Source: Nonomuraea soli (GTDB lineage Bacteria; Actinomycetota; Actinomycetes; Streptosporangiales; Streptosporangiaceae). Taken from it: DNA of 64,000 bases. This document shows positions 7,960-16,801 of the stretch, piece by piece. The first letter of the stretch is position 1, and every line of letters starts with the position of its first letter. The stretch spans positions 840,970-904,969 of the forward strand of contig NZ_JACDUR010000005.1 in NCBI RefSeq assembly GCF_013761175.1. Direction: 5' to 3'. The position numbers were made by a program, and so were the translations under genes. Under the pieces are notes generated by a model. It ran no database searches and was not told where the DNA came from. It was given only the letters and a program-made list of their open reading frames with translations.

Positions 7960-9446
7960 AGCGCGGGAGCCTCCTTGAGCAGCGGGCCGCCCCAGCGGGC
8001 CTCGAAAGCCTTCTCCAGCACGGCGCCGACGCGGTAGCAGCGGTCGTCACCGAGCACCGGAGCCATGATCTGCAGGCCGACCGGCAGGTTGTCCTCGTCG
8101 GCCAGGCCGCACGGGATGGAGATCGCCGCGTTGCCCGCCAGGTTGGACGGAATGGTGCACAGGTCGGCGAGGTACATCGCCATCGGGTCGTCGGCGCGCT
8201 CGCCGATCGGGAAGGCGGTGGTCGGCGTGGTCGGCGAGATGAGCACGTCGACCTGGCCGAAGGCGGCCTCGAAGTCGCGCGCGATGAGGGTGCGGACCTT
8301 CTGGGCCTGGCCGTAGTAGGCGTCGTAGTAGCCCGACGACAGCGCGTAGGTGCCGAGCATGATGCGCCGCTTGACCTCGGGCCCGAAGCCGGCGGCGCGG
8401 GTGAGCGCCATGACCTCCTCGGCGCTGTGGGTGCCGTCGTCGCCGACGCGCAGGCCGTAGCGCATGGCGTCGAACCTGGCCAGGTTCGAGGAGCACTCGG
8501 ACGGCGCGATCAGGTAGTAGGCCGGGAGCGCGGTGTCGAAGGACGGGCAGGAGACCTCGACGATCTCGGCGCCCAGCGACTCGAGCATCTTGACGGCGTC
8601 GTTGAAGCGGGCGATCACGCCGGGCTGGTAGCCGTCGCCGGCGAACTCGCGCACGATGCCGACCCGCATGCCCGAGATGTCGCCGGCCTGGGCCGCGGCG
8701 ACCACGGAGGGCACGGGGGCGTCGATGGAGGTGGAGTCCATCGGGTCGTAGCCGGAGAAGGCCTCGTGGAGCAGCGCGGCGTCGTGGACGTTGCGGGCGA
8801 AGGGCCCGGGGGTGTCGAGCGAGGAGGCGAAGGCGATGAGGCCGTAGCGCGAGGAGCCGCCGTAGGTCGGCTTCATGCCCACGATGCCGGTGACGGCGGC
8901 GGGCTGGCGGATCGAGCCGCCCGTGTCGGTGCCGGTCGACAGCGGCGCCTGGTAGCCGGAGACCGCGGCGGAGGAGCCGCCGGAGGAACCGCCGGGGATG
9001 CGCGACAGGTCCCACGGGTTGCGCGTGACGCCGTACGCGGAGTTCTCCGTGGAGGAGCCCATGGCGAACTCGTCGAGGTTCGTCTTGCCCAGGATGACCA
9101 GGCCGGCCGCGCGCAGGCGCGCGGTGACGGTGGCGTCGTACGGCGGGCGCCAGCCTTCGAGGATCTTCGAGGCGGCGGTGGTGGGCATGTCGCGCGTGGC
9201 GAAGATGTCCTTGTGCGCGATCGGCACGCCGGCCAGCGGCCCGAGCTGCTCGCCCGAGGCGATGCGCGAGTCGACCTCGCGGGCCTGCGACAGCGTCACC
9301 TCACGGTCGACGTGCAGGAAGGCGTGGAGCTTGGGCTCGGTGGCCTCGATGCGGTCGAGGTGGGCGGTGGCGACCTCGACGGCGGAGACCTCGCCGGAGG
9401 CGACCAGCGCGCCCAGCTCGGCGGCGGTCTTGTGGATCAAGCTCAT
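7956..9446 (-). CDS. gatA: aspartyl/glutamyl-tRNA amidotransferase subunit A
   Basis: The 496-residue amidase-signature protein is the glutaminase subunit that releases ammonia from glutamine for GatB. The Ser-cisSer-Lys triad is visible: Lys in 'IAHKDIFATRD', the glycine/serine-rich 'GGSSGGSSAAVS' loop, and Ser in 'TDTGGSIRQPA'. It lies between gatC and gatB with 4-bp ATGA overlaps on both sides, so the three subunits are translationally coupled. A GGAGG ribosome binding site lies inside the end of gatC. Confidence 0.98.
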   Translation of the reverse strand: MSLIHKTAAELGALVASGEVSAVEVATAHLDRIEATEPKLHAFLHVDREVTLSQAREVDSRIASGEQLGPLAGVPIAHKDIFATRDMPTTAASKILEGWRPPYDATVTARLRAAGLVILGKTNLDEFAMGSSTENSAYGVTRNPWDLSRIPGGSSGGSSAAVSGYQAPLSTGTDTGGSIRQPAAVTGIVGMKPTYGGSSRYGLIAFASSLDTPGPFARNVHDAALLHEAFSGYDPMDSTSIDAPVPSVVAAAQAGDISGMRVGIVREFAGDGYQPGVIARFNDAVKMLESLGAEIVEVSCPSFDTALPAYYLIAPSECSSNLARFDAMRYGLRVGDDGTHSAEEVMALTRAAGFGPEVKRRIMLGTYALSSGYYDAYYGQAQKVRTLIARDFEAAFGQVDVLISPTTPTTAFPIGERADDPMAMYLADLCTIPSNLAGNAAISIPCGLADEDNLPVGLQIMAPVLGDDRCYRVGAVLEKAFEARWGGPLLKEAPAL

Positions 9447-9742
9447 GCCTCCTCCCCGAGGATGCGCGGCACCCGGAAGCGGTCGTCCTCGACGGCGGGC
9501 GCGCCGGAGAGCGCCTGCTGGGGCGTGAGGGACTGTCGCACCTCGTCGGCGCGGAAGACGTTGGTCAGGGGCAGCGCGTGCGACGACGGCGGCACATCCT
9601 CGGCGGCGATCTCGGCGACCTTCGCGACCGACCCGATGATCACATCGAGCTGGGTGGCGAAATGGCCGAGTTCGTCGTCCGTGAGCGCCAATCTGGACAG
9701 CTTGGCCAGGTGGGCGACCTCGTCGCGGGTTATGGCGGACAT
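9443..9742 (-). CDS. gatC: aspartyl/glutamyl-tRNA amidotransferase subunit C
   Basis: The 99-residue GatC stabilises the GatA-GatB interface. The typical N terminus 'SAITRDEVAHLAKLSRLAL' and the C-terminal 'FRVPRILGEE' are present. The longer frame reaching 10102 is rejected because the extra residues do not look like GatC and overlap the divergent acetyltransferase gene. The ATG at 9742 lacks a strong ribosome binding site. This is the first gene of the gatCAB operon. Confidence 0.95.
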   Translation of the reverse strand: MSAITRDEVAHLAKLSRLALTDDELGHFATQLDVIIGSVAKVAEIAAEDVPPSSHALPLTNVFRADEVRQSLTPQQALSGAPAVEDDRFRVPRILGEEA

Positions 9743-9830
9743 GAGTCGGTGAACCCGTTTCGTGGTTGGGCGGGGCTTGTTTGTGACCTCGACAAGCTCG
9801 GTCACACGGTCACCTGTCATCCTAGAGGGC

Positions 9831-10325
9831 ATGACGGAGAGCGACCGAACCGTTAACACGGTGGAAATCCGCGACGAGCTCCTGGAGGACCGCGAGGCGG
9901 TCTGGCAGGTGGAGGCCGAGGCCTTCGAGCGTCCGGACGAGGCCGACCTGCTCGCCAGGCTGGACCCGGACAAGGCCTTCTCGCTGGTCGCGACCGTCGA
10001 CGGGGAGATCGTGGGCCACGTGCTGTTCACCTGGCTGCCGGTCGGCGAGCACCGGGCGCTCGCCCTGGCTCCGCTGGCCGTACGGCCGGGCGTGCAGGGC
10101 AAGGGCGTCGGCGGGGAGCTGGTACGGCAGGGCCTGGCCAGGGCCCGCGCGCTGGGAGCGCCCGCCGTGGTGGTGCTGGGCGATCCCGCCTACTACGGGC
10201 GTTTCGGGTTCGCCCCCGATCCCAAGATCACCCAAAGCTACGGATGGCCGGAGGAGGCCTTCCAGGTCGTAAAATTTCGAGAGATCGTGGGTGAGGCGAG
10301 CTATCCCCAGGCGTTCTTCCTGTAG
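9831..10325 (+). CDS. GNAT-family N-acetyltransferase (YhbS-like)
   Basis: The 164-residue protein has the GNAT fold: an N-terminal helix rich in acidic residues, the central strand 'ALAPLAVRPGVQGKGVGGELV' with the acetyl-CoA pyrophosphate loop (Q/R-x-x-G-x-G/A type, 'QGKGVG'), and the C-terminal 'YYGRFGFAP' common to YhbS-like members. Substrate is unknown. The ATG at 9831 was chosen over an upstream frame because it sits after a short purine-rich AGAGGG and the additional residues look untranslated. It is divergent from gatC and its end overlaps the VOC gene by 25 bp. Confidence 0.85.
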   Translation: MTESDRTVNTVEIRDELLEDREAVWQVEAEAFERPDEADLLARLDPDKAFSLVATVDGEIVGHVLFTWLPVGEHRALALAPLAVRPGVQGKGVGGELVRQGLARARALGAPAVVVLGDPAYYGRFGFAPDPKITQSYGWPEEAFQVVKFREIVGEASYPQAFFL

Positions 10326-10678
10326 AGCAGGCAGAACTCGTTGCCCTCGGGGTCGGCCATGACCACGAAGCCCTCGTCACCCGTCTGCCCGACGTCGGCC
10401 CGCGTGGCCCCGAGCGCGATCAGCCGCTCGACCTCGGCCTCCACATCACCGCCGTCGAGCACGTAGAGGTCGGGATGGCTGCGGTTCTTGCCGCGTTTGG
10501 ACTCGTGGGTGGGCTGGAGCCAGACCGTGGGCGTCTCCGGCGGCGCGTCGTCGGGCGGCCACAGGTGCGGCCCCTCACCACCGTGTTCGATCCGGTAGCC
10601 GAGTGCGGCCGACGAGAAGGCGGCCATCTTCCCGCTGTCGGCGACGTCGAGGGTCCACTGCGCGATACGGCTCGTCAT
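10301..10678 (-). CDS. VOC-family (glyoxalase/bleomycin-resistance-like) protein
   Basis: The 125-residue protein matches the small VOC proteins common in actinomycetes. It begins 'MTSRIAQWTLDVAD', has the second beta-alpha-beta unit near 'HPDLYVLDGGD' and ends with the family hallmark 'FVVMADPEGNEFCLL'. VOC proteins bind a metal through His/Glu residues or act as binding proteins; the reaction here is not known. The ATG at 10678 starts the conserved domain. It is convergent with, and overlaps, the acetyltransferase gene. Confidence 0.85.
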   Translation of the reverse strand: MTSRIAQWTLDVADSGKMAAFSSAALGYRIEHGGEGPHLWPPDDAPPETPTVWLQPTHESKRGKNRSHPDLYVLDGGDVEAEVERLIALGATRADVGQTGDEGFVVMADPEGNEFCLLYRKNAWG

Positions 10679-10695
10679 GGCCGGTCCGCTACCCG

Positions 10696-12723
10696 TCAGA
10701 CGAACACGGAATCGGCGTGCGAGCGCAACCACACGGTGGCGTCGGCCGCCGACATGGGTTGTGAGAACAGCCAGCCCTGCCCCATGTCACACCCCATGGC
10801 GATGAGGCGCTTGGCGACGTCGTCGGACTCGACTCCCTCGGCGACGGAGCGCAGCCCGAGCGAGCGCACCAGGTCGACGATGGAGCGCACGATGCGCTCG
10901 TCGTCCTGGGAGTCGACGATGCGGCTGACGAACGACGCGTCGATCTTGACCTCGGAGACGGCCAGCCGCTGCAGCCTGATCAGGGAGGAGTACCCGGTGC
11001 CGAAGTCGTCGAGCGAGAGCGGAACGCCGAGCGCGGCCAGCGCCTTGATGGTGTCGTGCGCCTGCTCGCCGGTCAGCACGCGCTCGGTGACCTCCAGCTG
11101 GATGGCGTCGGGCGGCAGCCGGTAGCGGGCCAGCCCCACGTCGAGCTGGTCGGGCAGCGCGGAGTCGAGCAGGTCGCGCGCGGAGACGTTGACGGCGATC
11201 TGCACGCGCAGCCCGGTGTGCCACCAGCGTGCGGCCTGCTCCAGCGCTCCCTCGATGACGTATTCGGTCAGCTGCCGCATCAGGTACGACTGCTCGGCCA
11301 GCGGGATGAACTCCGAGGGCGCGACCTGCCCGCGCACGGGGTGGCGCCATCGCAGCAGCACCTCCATGCCGCGCACCCGCCCGTCTTCGAGGTCGACCTT
11401 GGGCTGGTAGTGCAGGCGCAGCTGGCGGTTCTCCAGCGCCCTGCGCAGGTCGCCGAAGAGCGAGAGCCGTTCGGGCGAGTTGCGGTCCTTGTCGGCCTGG
11501 TAGAACTCGACGCCGGTGCGTGCCTGCTTGGCCTGGTACATGGCGACGTCGGAGCGCTGCAGCAGCAGCTCGAAGTCGGGCGCGTGGTCGGGGTAGAGGG
11601 CGATGCCCACGGAGCCGTCGAGGTCGAACGACATGCCCTCCAGCCGGATCGGCTCGGTCAGGGCGACCCTCAGCCTGGCGGCCACCTCGCGGGCGGCCTG
11701 GATGTCGCGCACCTTGGGCAGCAGCACCGCGAACTCGTCGCCGCCGAGCCGGGCGACCACGTCGCCGGGCCGTACGGTGTGGGTCAGCCGGTGGGCGATG
11801 GTCTGCAGCAGCCGGTCGCCGACGGGGTGGCCGAGCGTGTCGTTGATCTGCTTGAGCCCGTGGGTGTCCATGAGGAAGAAGCCGACCTTCTCCCCTTCGC
11901 GCGCCTCGGCCAGGGCCTCCTCGGTGGCGACGGCGAGCAGCTTGCGGTTGGGCAGGCCGGTGAGCTCGTCGTGCATGGCCTGGTGGTCGCGGCGCATGGA
12001 GAGCGTGGCGGTGAAGTAGACGGCGACGAGGGGCGCCACGAACAGCGGCACGAGCGTGGGCGACGACTCCATGACGACGACGACCAGGGGCGCCAGTCCC
12101 AGGAGCCCGGAGTAGACGAGTGCCTGCGGTCCGATGGAGGCGCGCAGCACCCGCACGATCGATCGCCGTTCGTGCAGCGCGACGGCGCCGCTGACGAGCA
12201 GGCCGCGGGTGGTGAAGTAGGCGGTTCCCGCCACCGCGATGGCCACCAGCGACGAGCCGCCGGGCACCCAGGGGTCGTCCGGGGTGGGCACGATGCCGAA
12301 CAGGCCGAGCACCACCGCGGCGGCGGTCAGGGCGAGCGTGGACTGGGCGGTGTTGAAGGTCACGCGGTGCCAGGCCTTGCGGGTGGCCATCCCGTTGACG
12401 ATCACCGCCACGGCCTGCATGAGCGCGGCCACCGGCAGTCCGAAGTGGAGCAGGACGGCGAAGGTGAACATGGTGGAGGGGTAGGTGCCGCCGACCATCG
12501 TCTGCGACGACAGCATGACCGGGCGCAGTTCGCCCAGGACGACCAGGACGCCGAGCACCCAGAACAGCGGTGAGCGCGCCAGCTCCGCCAGCTCGGCGGA
12601 GCCCAGGCGCACCTGGCCCACCGCGAGCGCGGTGAGACCGATCACGGTCACCGCGGCCAGGTAGCCCCACAGGGGCGTGCCTGCGCGTGGTCCCGTGTCG
12701 CGGGTGTCATTCGGGTCGGTCAT
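10696..12723 (-). CDS. membrane GGDEF-EAL cyclic-di-GMP enzyme
   Basis: The protein has about 675 residues. An N-terminal region of roughly 240 residues holds seven or eight membrane segments and resembles an uncharacterised sensor. A GGDEF domain follows ('RLGGDEFAVLL' intact, with the inhibitory RxxD site as 'RPGD' five residues upstream), then an EAL domain. In the EAL domain the signature reads EVL rather than EAL, but the other phosphodiesterase residues remain: 'NVSARDL', 'LEVTERVL', 'LDDFGTGYSSL', 'KIDASF' and 'AEGVES'. It could therefore both make and break cyclic-di-GMP. The ATG at 12723 is chosen because its N terminus is hydrophilic; the ribosome binding site is weak. Confidence 0.9.
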   Translation of the reverse strand: MTDPNDTRDTGPRAGTPLWGYLAAVTVIGLTALAVGQVRLGSAELAELARSPLFWVLGVLVVLGELRPVMLSSQTMVGGTYPSTMFTFAVLLHFGLPVAALMQAVAVIVNGMATRKAWHRVTFNTAQSTLALTAAAVVLGLFGIVPTPDDPWVPGGSSLVAIAVAGTAYFTTRGLLVSGAVALHERRSIVRVLRASIGPQALVYSGLLGLAPLVVVVMESSPTLVPLFVAPLVAVYFTATLSMRRDHQAMHDELTGLPNRKLLAVATEEALAEAREGEKVGFFLMDTHGLKQINDTLGHPVGDRLLQTIAHRLTHTVRPGDVVARLGGDEFAVLLPKVRDIQAAREVAARLRVALTEPIRLEGMSFDLDGSVGIALYPDHAPDFELLLQRSDVAMYQAKQARTGVEFYQADKDRNSPERLSLFGDLRRALENRQLRLHYQPKVDLEDGRVRGMEVLLRWRHPVRGQVAPSEFIPLAEQSYLMRQLTEYVIEGALEQAARWWHTGLRVQIAVNVSARDLLDSALPDQLDVGLARYRLPPDAIQLEVTERVLTGEQAHDTIKALAALGVPLSLDDFGTGYSSLIRLQRLAVSEVKIDASFVSRIVDSQDDERIVRSIVDLVRSLGLRSVAEGVESDDVAKRLIAMGCDMGQGWLFSQPMSAADATVWLRSHADSVFV

Positions 12724-12819
12724 CGAAAACTTCAACCCCCATGAGTTCTCTAAGGGAGAGTACGGCCTTTGCTCCACTTCGCGAAACCAGTCGGGTACGT
12801 TCCGTCACTTCTTGCCAGT

Positions 12820-12868
12820 TGGCACCAATGTGGAGTTGACATGGCACCATTGTGACTCCATAGTGGAG
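12820..12868 (+). promoter_or_regulatory. strong leaderless promoter with direct repeats, DUF4097-DrrAB operon
   Basis: A consensus -35 TTGACA (12836-12841), a 17-nt spacer and a -10-like CATAGT (12859-12864) are followed by 6 nt and the ATG, so the transcript probably starts at the initiation codon. Two direct copies of TGGCACCAnTGTG (starting at 12820 and 12842) lie 22 bp apart, about two helical turns, flanking the -35. TGGAGT/ACTCCA arms also form an inverted repeat across the spacer. These are good candidates for operator sites of an unlinked regulator. Confidence 0.7.
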
Positions 12869-12870
12869 CC

Positions 12871-13734
12871 ATGCCCGCTTACGAGACTCCGGATCCGATC
12901 CACGTGATCGTCGAGCTCGCGCTGGGAGACCTGAGAGTCCGCGCGAGCGACCGCACCGACACCGTGGTGCGACTGCAACCGAAGAACCCCGGCAGCACGA
13001 TCGACCGCGACGCGGCCGCGGGGGCCCGCGTCGAGTTCGCCGGTGGCACGCTCGGCGTCAAGACCTTCACGCCGGGTCTCATCGACTCCCTGTTCGGCAG
13101 GATCGGCACCGTCGACGTGCTGGTCGAACTGCCGGCCGGCTCCAGCGTCGACGCCGTCATCCACGGCCTGCTGCGCTGCGAGGGCAGGCTCGGCGACTGC
13201 CGCCTGGAATCCGGTTACGGCGACATCGCCGCCGACGAGACCGGGCGGCTGTGCGCCCGCGCCGGCTACGGCGACATCGCCGTCGGCCGGATCTCCGGCA
13301 AGGCCGACCTCGACGCCGGCTATGGCACCATCCACGCCGGCTCGATCGCCGGACCGGCTGTGATCAAGAACACCAGCGGCGAGACCGCGGTCGACCTCGT
13401 CGAGGACGACCTGCGGGTCAACACCGCCAGCGGCGGCATCACCATCGGACGGGCGCTCAGCAACGTCACCGTCAAGACCGCCAACGGCCACGTGCGCGTC
13501 GACGAGGTCGTCAGCGGCGTGGTCCAGCTGGAGACGGCCAACGGCTCCATCGACGTCGGGGTGCGGCAGGGCAGCGCCACCTGGCTCGACATCGACTCCA
13601 CCTACGGAGCCGTGCGCATGGAGATGGACCCCCGCACCCTCACGCAGGCAGAAGACGCCGTCGAGGTGCGCGCCCGCACCGGCTACGGCGACATCCACAT
13701 CCACCGTTCCACCAAGGAGCTCCCCCATGGCTAA
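12871..13734 (+). CDS. DUF4097-family beta-solenoid-like protein
   Basis: The 287-residue protein is made of short repeated beta units ('SGYGDIAAD', 'AGYGDIAVG', 'AGYGTIHAG', 'TASGGITIG', 'TANGHVRVD', 'TANGSIDVG', 'TGYGDIHIH'), typical of DUF4097 proteins that fold as a right-handed beta helix. It has no signal peptide or membrane segment. Biochemical function is unknown. In actinomycetes such genes often precede DrrAB-type ABC transporters, as here, so it may be an accessory or regulator of that pump. It is the first gene of a three-gene operon and overlaps drrA by 8 bp. Confidence 0.85.
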   Translation: MPAYETPDPIHVIVELALGDLRVRASDRTDTVVRLQPKNPGSTIDRDAAAGARVEFAGGTLGVKTFTPGLIDSLFGRIGTVDVLVELPAGSSVDAVIHGLLRCEGRLGDCRLESGYGDIAADETGRLCARAGYGDIAVGRISGKADLDAGYGTIHAGSIAGPAVIKNTSGETAVDLVEDDLRVNTASGGITIGRALSNVTVKTANGHVRVDEVVSGVVQLETANGSIDVGVRQGSATWLDIDSTYGAVRMEMDPRTLTQAEDAVEVRARTGYGDIHIHRSTKELPHG

Positions 13735-14668
13735 CGCCATCGAAGCGACCGGCCTGGTCAAGACCTACGGCAAGCACACCGCGCTCGACGGCATGGACCT
13801 GGTCGTGCCGGAGGGCACCGTGCTGGGCCTGCTCGGACCCAACGGCGCGGGCAAGACCACCACCGTCCGCATCCTGACGACCCTGATCAGACCGGACTCC
13901 GGCCAGGCCAGGGTCGCCGGATACGACGTCGTGCGCGAGGCCCCCAAGCTGCGCAAGGTCATCGGCGCCTCCGGGCAGTACGCCGCGGTCGACGACCACC
14001 TGACCGGCGCCGAGAACCTGGAGATGGTCGGCAGGCTCTACCACCTGGGCGCCAGGCGCAGCAGGCAACGGGCCAGGGAGCTCCTGGACCGCTTCGACCT
14101 GGCCGAGGCGGGCGACCGTCCGGTCAAGGGCTACTCGGGAGGCATGCGCAGGCGCCTGGACCTGGCCGCCACGCTGGTCGCCCAGCCGCCGGTGCTCTTC
14201 CTCGACGAGCCCACCACCGGCCTCGACCCCCGCGCCCGCATCGCCCTCTGGGACGTCATCGCCGAGCTGGTGCGCGGTGGCACCACCCTGCTGCTCACCA
14301 CGCAGTACCTGGAGGAGGCCGACCGGCTGGCCGACTCCATCGCCGTGGTCGACCACGGCAAGGTCATCGCCCGGGGCACCGCCGACCAGCTCAAGGACCA
14401 GGTGGGCGGCGACCGCATCGAGCTCTCGGTGACCAGCGGGAGCGACTTCGAGCAGGCCCTGCGCCTCCTGGCTCCGCTCTCGGCGGGCGAGCCCAGCCTC
14501 GACCGCGAGGCCCTTCGCATGACCATGCCCGTCACGCAGGGCGCCGCCTCGCTGACGACCGCTCTCGGCAAGCTCGCCGCCGACGGCATCGCCGTACGGG
14601 ACGCCGGTCTGCGCCGCCCCACCCTCGACGACGTCTTCCTCACCCTGACTGGAGAAGTGACCACGTGA
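13727..14668 (+). CDS. DrrA-type ABC transporter ATPase
   Basis: The 313-residue protein is the ATP-binding half of a drug/lipid exporter. Walker A 'GPNGAGKTTT' (about residues 38-47), Q-loop region 'GASGQYAAVDDHLTG', signature 'YSGGMRRRLD', Walker B 'VLFLDEPTTGLD' and the H-loop position replaced by Q ('LTTQYLEEAD') are visible. The Q in the H-loop position is normal for the DrrA branch. The C-terminal 'RPTLDDVFLTLTG' is the DrrA-specific tail. Substrates of homologues range from anthracyclines to lipids; this one is unknown. It overlaps its permease gene by 4 bp. Confidence 0.95.
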   Translation: MANAIEATGLVKTYGKHTALDGMDLVVPEGTVLGLLGPNGAGKTTTVRILTTLIRPDSGQARVAGYDVVREAPKLRKVIGASGQYAAVDDHLTGAENLEMVGRLYHLGARRSRQRARELLDRFDLAEAGDRPVKGYSGGMRRRLDLAATLVAQPPVLFLDEPTTGLDPRARIALWDVIAELVRGGTTLLLTTQYLEEADRLADSIAVVDHGKVIARGTADQLKDQVGGDRIELSVTSGSDFEQALRLLAPLSAGEPSLDREALRMTMPVTQGAASLTTALGKLAADGIAVRDAGLRRPTLDDVFLTLTGEVTT

Positions 14669-15456
14669 GCACCGCCCTGGCCGACGGCCTGACCATCGCC
14701 AAGCGCAACGTCATCAAGATCAAGCGCACCCCCGACCTGCTCGGCAGCGTGGTGACCTTCCCGATCGTGTTCGTGCTGATGCTCGTCTACGTCTTCGGCG
14801 CCATGATCGAGATTCCCGGCATGTCCTACGCGGAGTACATGATCCCCGGCATCTTCGTGCAGACGGTGGTCATGAGCTCCCAGATCACCGGTTACACGCT
14901 CGTGCTCGATCTGCAGAAGGGCATCTTCGACAGGTTCCGCACCCTGCCGATGGCGCCGTCGGCGGTGCTGACCGGGCAGACCCTGGGCGACGTGCTGATG
15001 AACGCCGCCAGCATCCTCGTCATGTCGCTGATGGGCCTGCTGGTCGGCTGGCGCATCAACGGCTCGCCACTGGAGGCGATCACCGCCTTCGCCGTCCTGC
15101 TGTTCTTCGCCTACGCCTTCTCGTGGGTGACCGCCACCGTGGCGCTGGCGCTGCGCACCCCCGAGGTGTTCAACAACATCGCCACCATCGTGACGTTCCC
15201 GATCATGTTCCTGTCGAACATCTTCATCGACAGCAGCCGCCTGGCCGGTCCCCTGCAGGCCATCGCCGAGTGGAACCCGGTCTCCGCGGTCACCCAGGCG
15301 CTGCGGGAGCTGTTCGGCAACACCAGCTCGGCGCTGCCCGTGCCGGACGTCTGGCCGCTGCAGAACCCGCTCCTTGCCACGCTGGGCTGGTCGGTCGTGC
15401 TCCTGCTGGTGTTCGTGCCCCTGGCCACGCGCCTTTACAAGCGCTCGGTCAGCTAG
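14665..15456 (+). CDS. DrrB-type ABC-2 transporter permease
   Basis: The 263-residue membrane protein has six predicted transmembrane segments of the ABC-2 fold. The ABC-2 hallmark 'FLSNIFIDSSRL' comes before the last extracellular loop, and 'WNPVSAVTQALRELF' follows, as in daunorubicin-type DrrB exporters. It starts with GTG in a GTGA overlap with the ATPase stop, so the two subunits are coupled. A strong hairpin terminator follows. Confidence 0.95.
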   Translation: MSTALADGLTIAKRNVIKIKRTPDLLGSVVTFPIVFVLMLVYVFGAMIEIPGMSYAEYMIPGIFVQTVVMSSQITGYTLVLDLQKGIFDRFRTLPMAPSAVLTGQTLGDVLMNAASILVMSLMGLLVGWRINGSPLEAITAFAVLLFFAYAFSWVTATVALALRTPEVFNNIATIVTFPIMFLSNIFIDSSRLAGPLQAIAEWNPVSAVTQALRELFGNTSSALPVPDVWPLQNPLLATLGWSVVLLLVFVPLATRLYKRSVS

Positions 15457-15467
15457 ACGATTCTCAG

Positions 15468-15498
15468 GAAGGCCACAGCTGCGCGAGCTGTGGCCTTC
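15468..15498 (+). terminator. hairpin terminator after the DUF4097-DrrAB operon
   Basis: GAAGGCCACAGCT (15468-15480) and AGCTGTGGCCTTC (15486-15498) form a perfect 13-bp stem with a 5-nt loop, 12 nt after the permease stop codon. A long U tract is absent, as often in actinomycetes. Confidence 0.85.
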
Positions 15499-15534
15499 AC
15501 CCGTTTCTCAGCCGCGGTTCCTAGCCTCGAAGGC

Positions 15535-16329
15535 ATGACAGCCGACCATCACGAAGGCCAGCGCGTCAGCCGCAGGCGCATCATCGCCGGCATCGGCTCG
15601 ATCGGCCTGGGCGCGATCCTGACCGCCTGCTCCGGCGAGGCGGGCACGCCCTCGGCCGTGGCGACCACCGAGGGCACCGCCTCCATCACCCCGCAGACGG
15701 CGCCGGCCACCGGCCTTGACGCCCTGTTCGCCCGGGCGGGCACCTGCACGCTCACGGAGGCCACCACGCAGGGCCCCTACTACTTCGACGCCGACAAGGT
15801 GCGCAGCGACATCCGCGAGGACCGCCAGGGGGTACGGCTGGCGGTCGCGATCAAGGTCCAGGACGGCGAGGCGTGCACGCCGATCCCCGACGCGGTGGTC
15901 GAGATCTGGCACTGCGACGCGGCGGGGCTCTACTCGGGCGCGGAGGCGATGTCGCGCGGCGAAGGCGGCGGCGGCATGGGAGGCGGCGACCTGGAGCCTC
16001 AGGACGACAAGCGCTACCTGCGCGGCGCCCAGGTCACCGACAAGGAGGGCATCGTCCGGTTCACGACGATCTGGCCCGGTTGGTACCGAGGCCGCACGGT
16101 CCACATCCACGCCATGGTCCACGTCGGCGGCCGGCGCACGCTCACCACCCAGGTGATCTTCCCCGAGGACCTCAACACCGAGGTGTTCAAGCAGCAGCCC
16201 TATGCCGCGCAGGGCGAGCGCGACACGTTCAACGACGACGACGGCATCGCCGGCGAGAGCACGATGACGGTCGTGGCCGAGGACGGCGACGGCTACCAGG
16301 CCGTGGCGATTTTCGGCGTCAGCCCTTGA
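15535..16329 (+). CDS. secreted intradiol ring-cleavage dioxygenase-like lipoprotein
   Basis: The 264-residue protein carries a Tat-type signal with 'VSRRRIIAG' and a lipobox 'LTAC' (Cys32), so it is probably anchored outside the membrane. The catalytic domain matches the non-haem Fe(III) intradiol family: ligands Tyr133 ('GLYSG'), Tyr184 ('PGWYRGRT'), His190 and His192 ('VHIHAMV'). These enzymes open catechol-type rings; extracytoplasmic members are poorly characterised. A glycine-rich insert (about residues 141-151) is unusual. A -10-like TAGCCT lies 7 nt before the ATG. It begins after the terminator of the DrrAB operon. Confidence 0.88.
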   Translation: MTADHHEGQRVSRRRIIAGIGSIGLGAILTACSGEAGTPSAVATTEGTASITPQTAPATGLDALFARAGTCTLTEATTQGPYYFDADKVRSDIREDRQGVRLAVAIKVQDGEACTPIPDAVVEIWHCDAAGLYSGAEAMSRGEGGGGMGGGDLEPQDDKRYLRGAQVTDKEGIVRFTTIWPGWYRGRTVHIHAMVHVGGRRTLTTQVIFPEDLNTEVFKQQPYAAQGERDTFNDDDGIAGESTMTVVAEDGDGYQAVAIFGVSP

Positions 16330-16342
16330 AATAATCGGTCAG

Positions 16343-16801
16343 GTGACCTGGAACCTCCGCAAAGCCCACCAAACCGATGTCGACTTCCTGGCCGAGCTGC
16401 GCGCCGAGGTCCTCCGCCCCGACCTGGAACGCCTGGGCAGATACGACGGCCAGAGGGTACGGCGGCGCATGCACGACACGTTCTCGCCCGAGCACACCTC
16501 GATCATCGTCGTCGACGGCGAGCCCGCGGGCTCCGTCACCCTGCGCCCCGGTGAGGACGGCTGGTGGCTGGAGCACTTCTACCTCTCCCCCGCCCTGCAG
16601 GGCAGGGGCATCGGCTCCGCCGTACTCGACAGCCTGCTCGCGCGGCTGGACGGGCACCGGATCCGGCTCAACGTGCTGCAGGGCAGTGCCGCTCGCCGGT
16701 TGTACGAGCGGCACGGCTTCGTCGTCGACTCCCAGGACCCGGTCGACGTCTACATGAGCCTTCAGCCCAGCAGCCGGACGAACTCCTCGAAGGAGATCTG
16801 A
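16343..16801 (+). CDS. GNAT-family N-acetyltransferase
   Basis: The 152-residue GNAT has the acetyl-CoA loop 'LQGRGIGSAVL' (about residues 89-99) and the C-terminal 'AARRLYERHGFVVDS' that closes the GNAT fold. The substrate is not evident. The GTG at 16343 follows the dioxygenase stop by 13 bp, so it may be read from the same transcript. Its 3' end overlaps the convergent EF-hand gene by 40 bp, and the last residues are therefore of low complexity. Confidence 0.85.
   Translation: MTWNLRKAHQTDVDFLAELRAEVLRPDLERLGRYDGQRVRRRMHDTFSPEHTSIIVVDGEPAGSVTLRPGEDGWWLEHFYLSPALQGRGIGSAVLDSLLARLDGHRIRLNVLQGSAARRLYERHGFVVDSQDPVDVYMSLQPSSRTNSSKEI

Noticed and set aside
9443..10102. GatC with a 120-residue N-terminal extension
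   Set aside because: The extension is antisense to the acetyltransferase gene and has no similarity to any GatC; standard GatC starts at 'MSAITRDEVAHL'.
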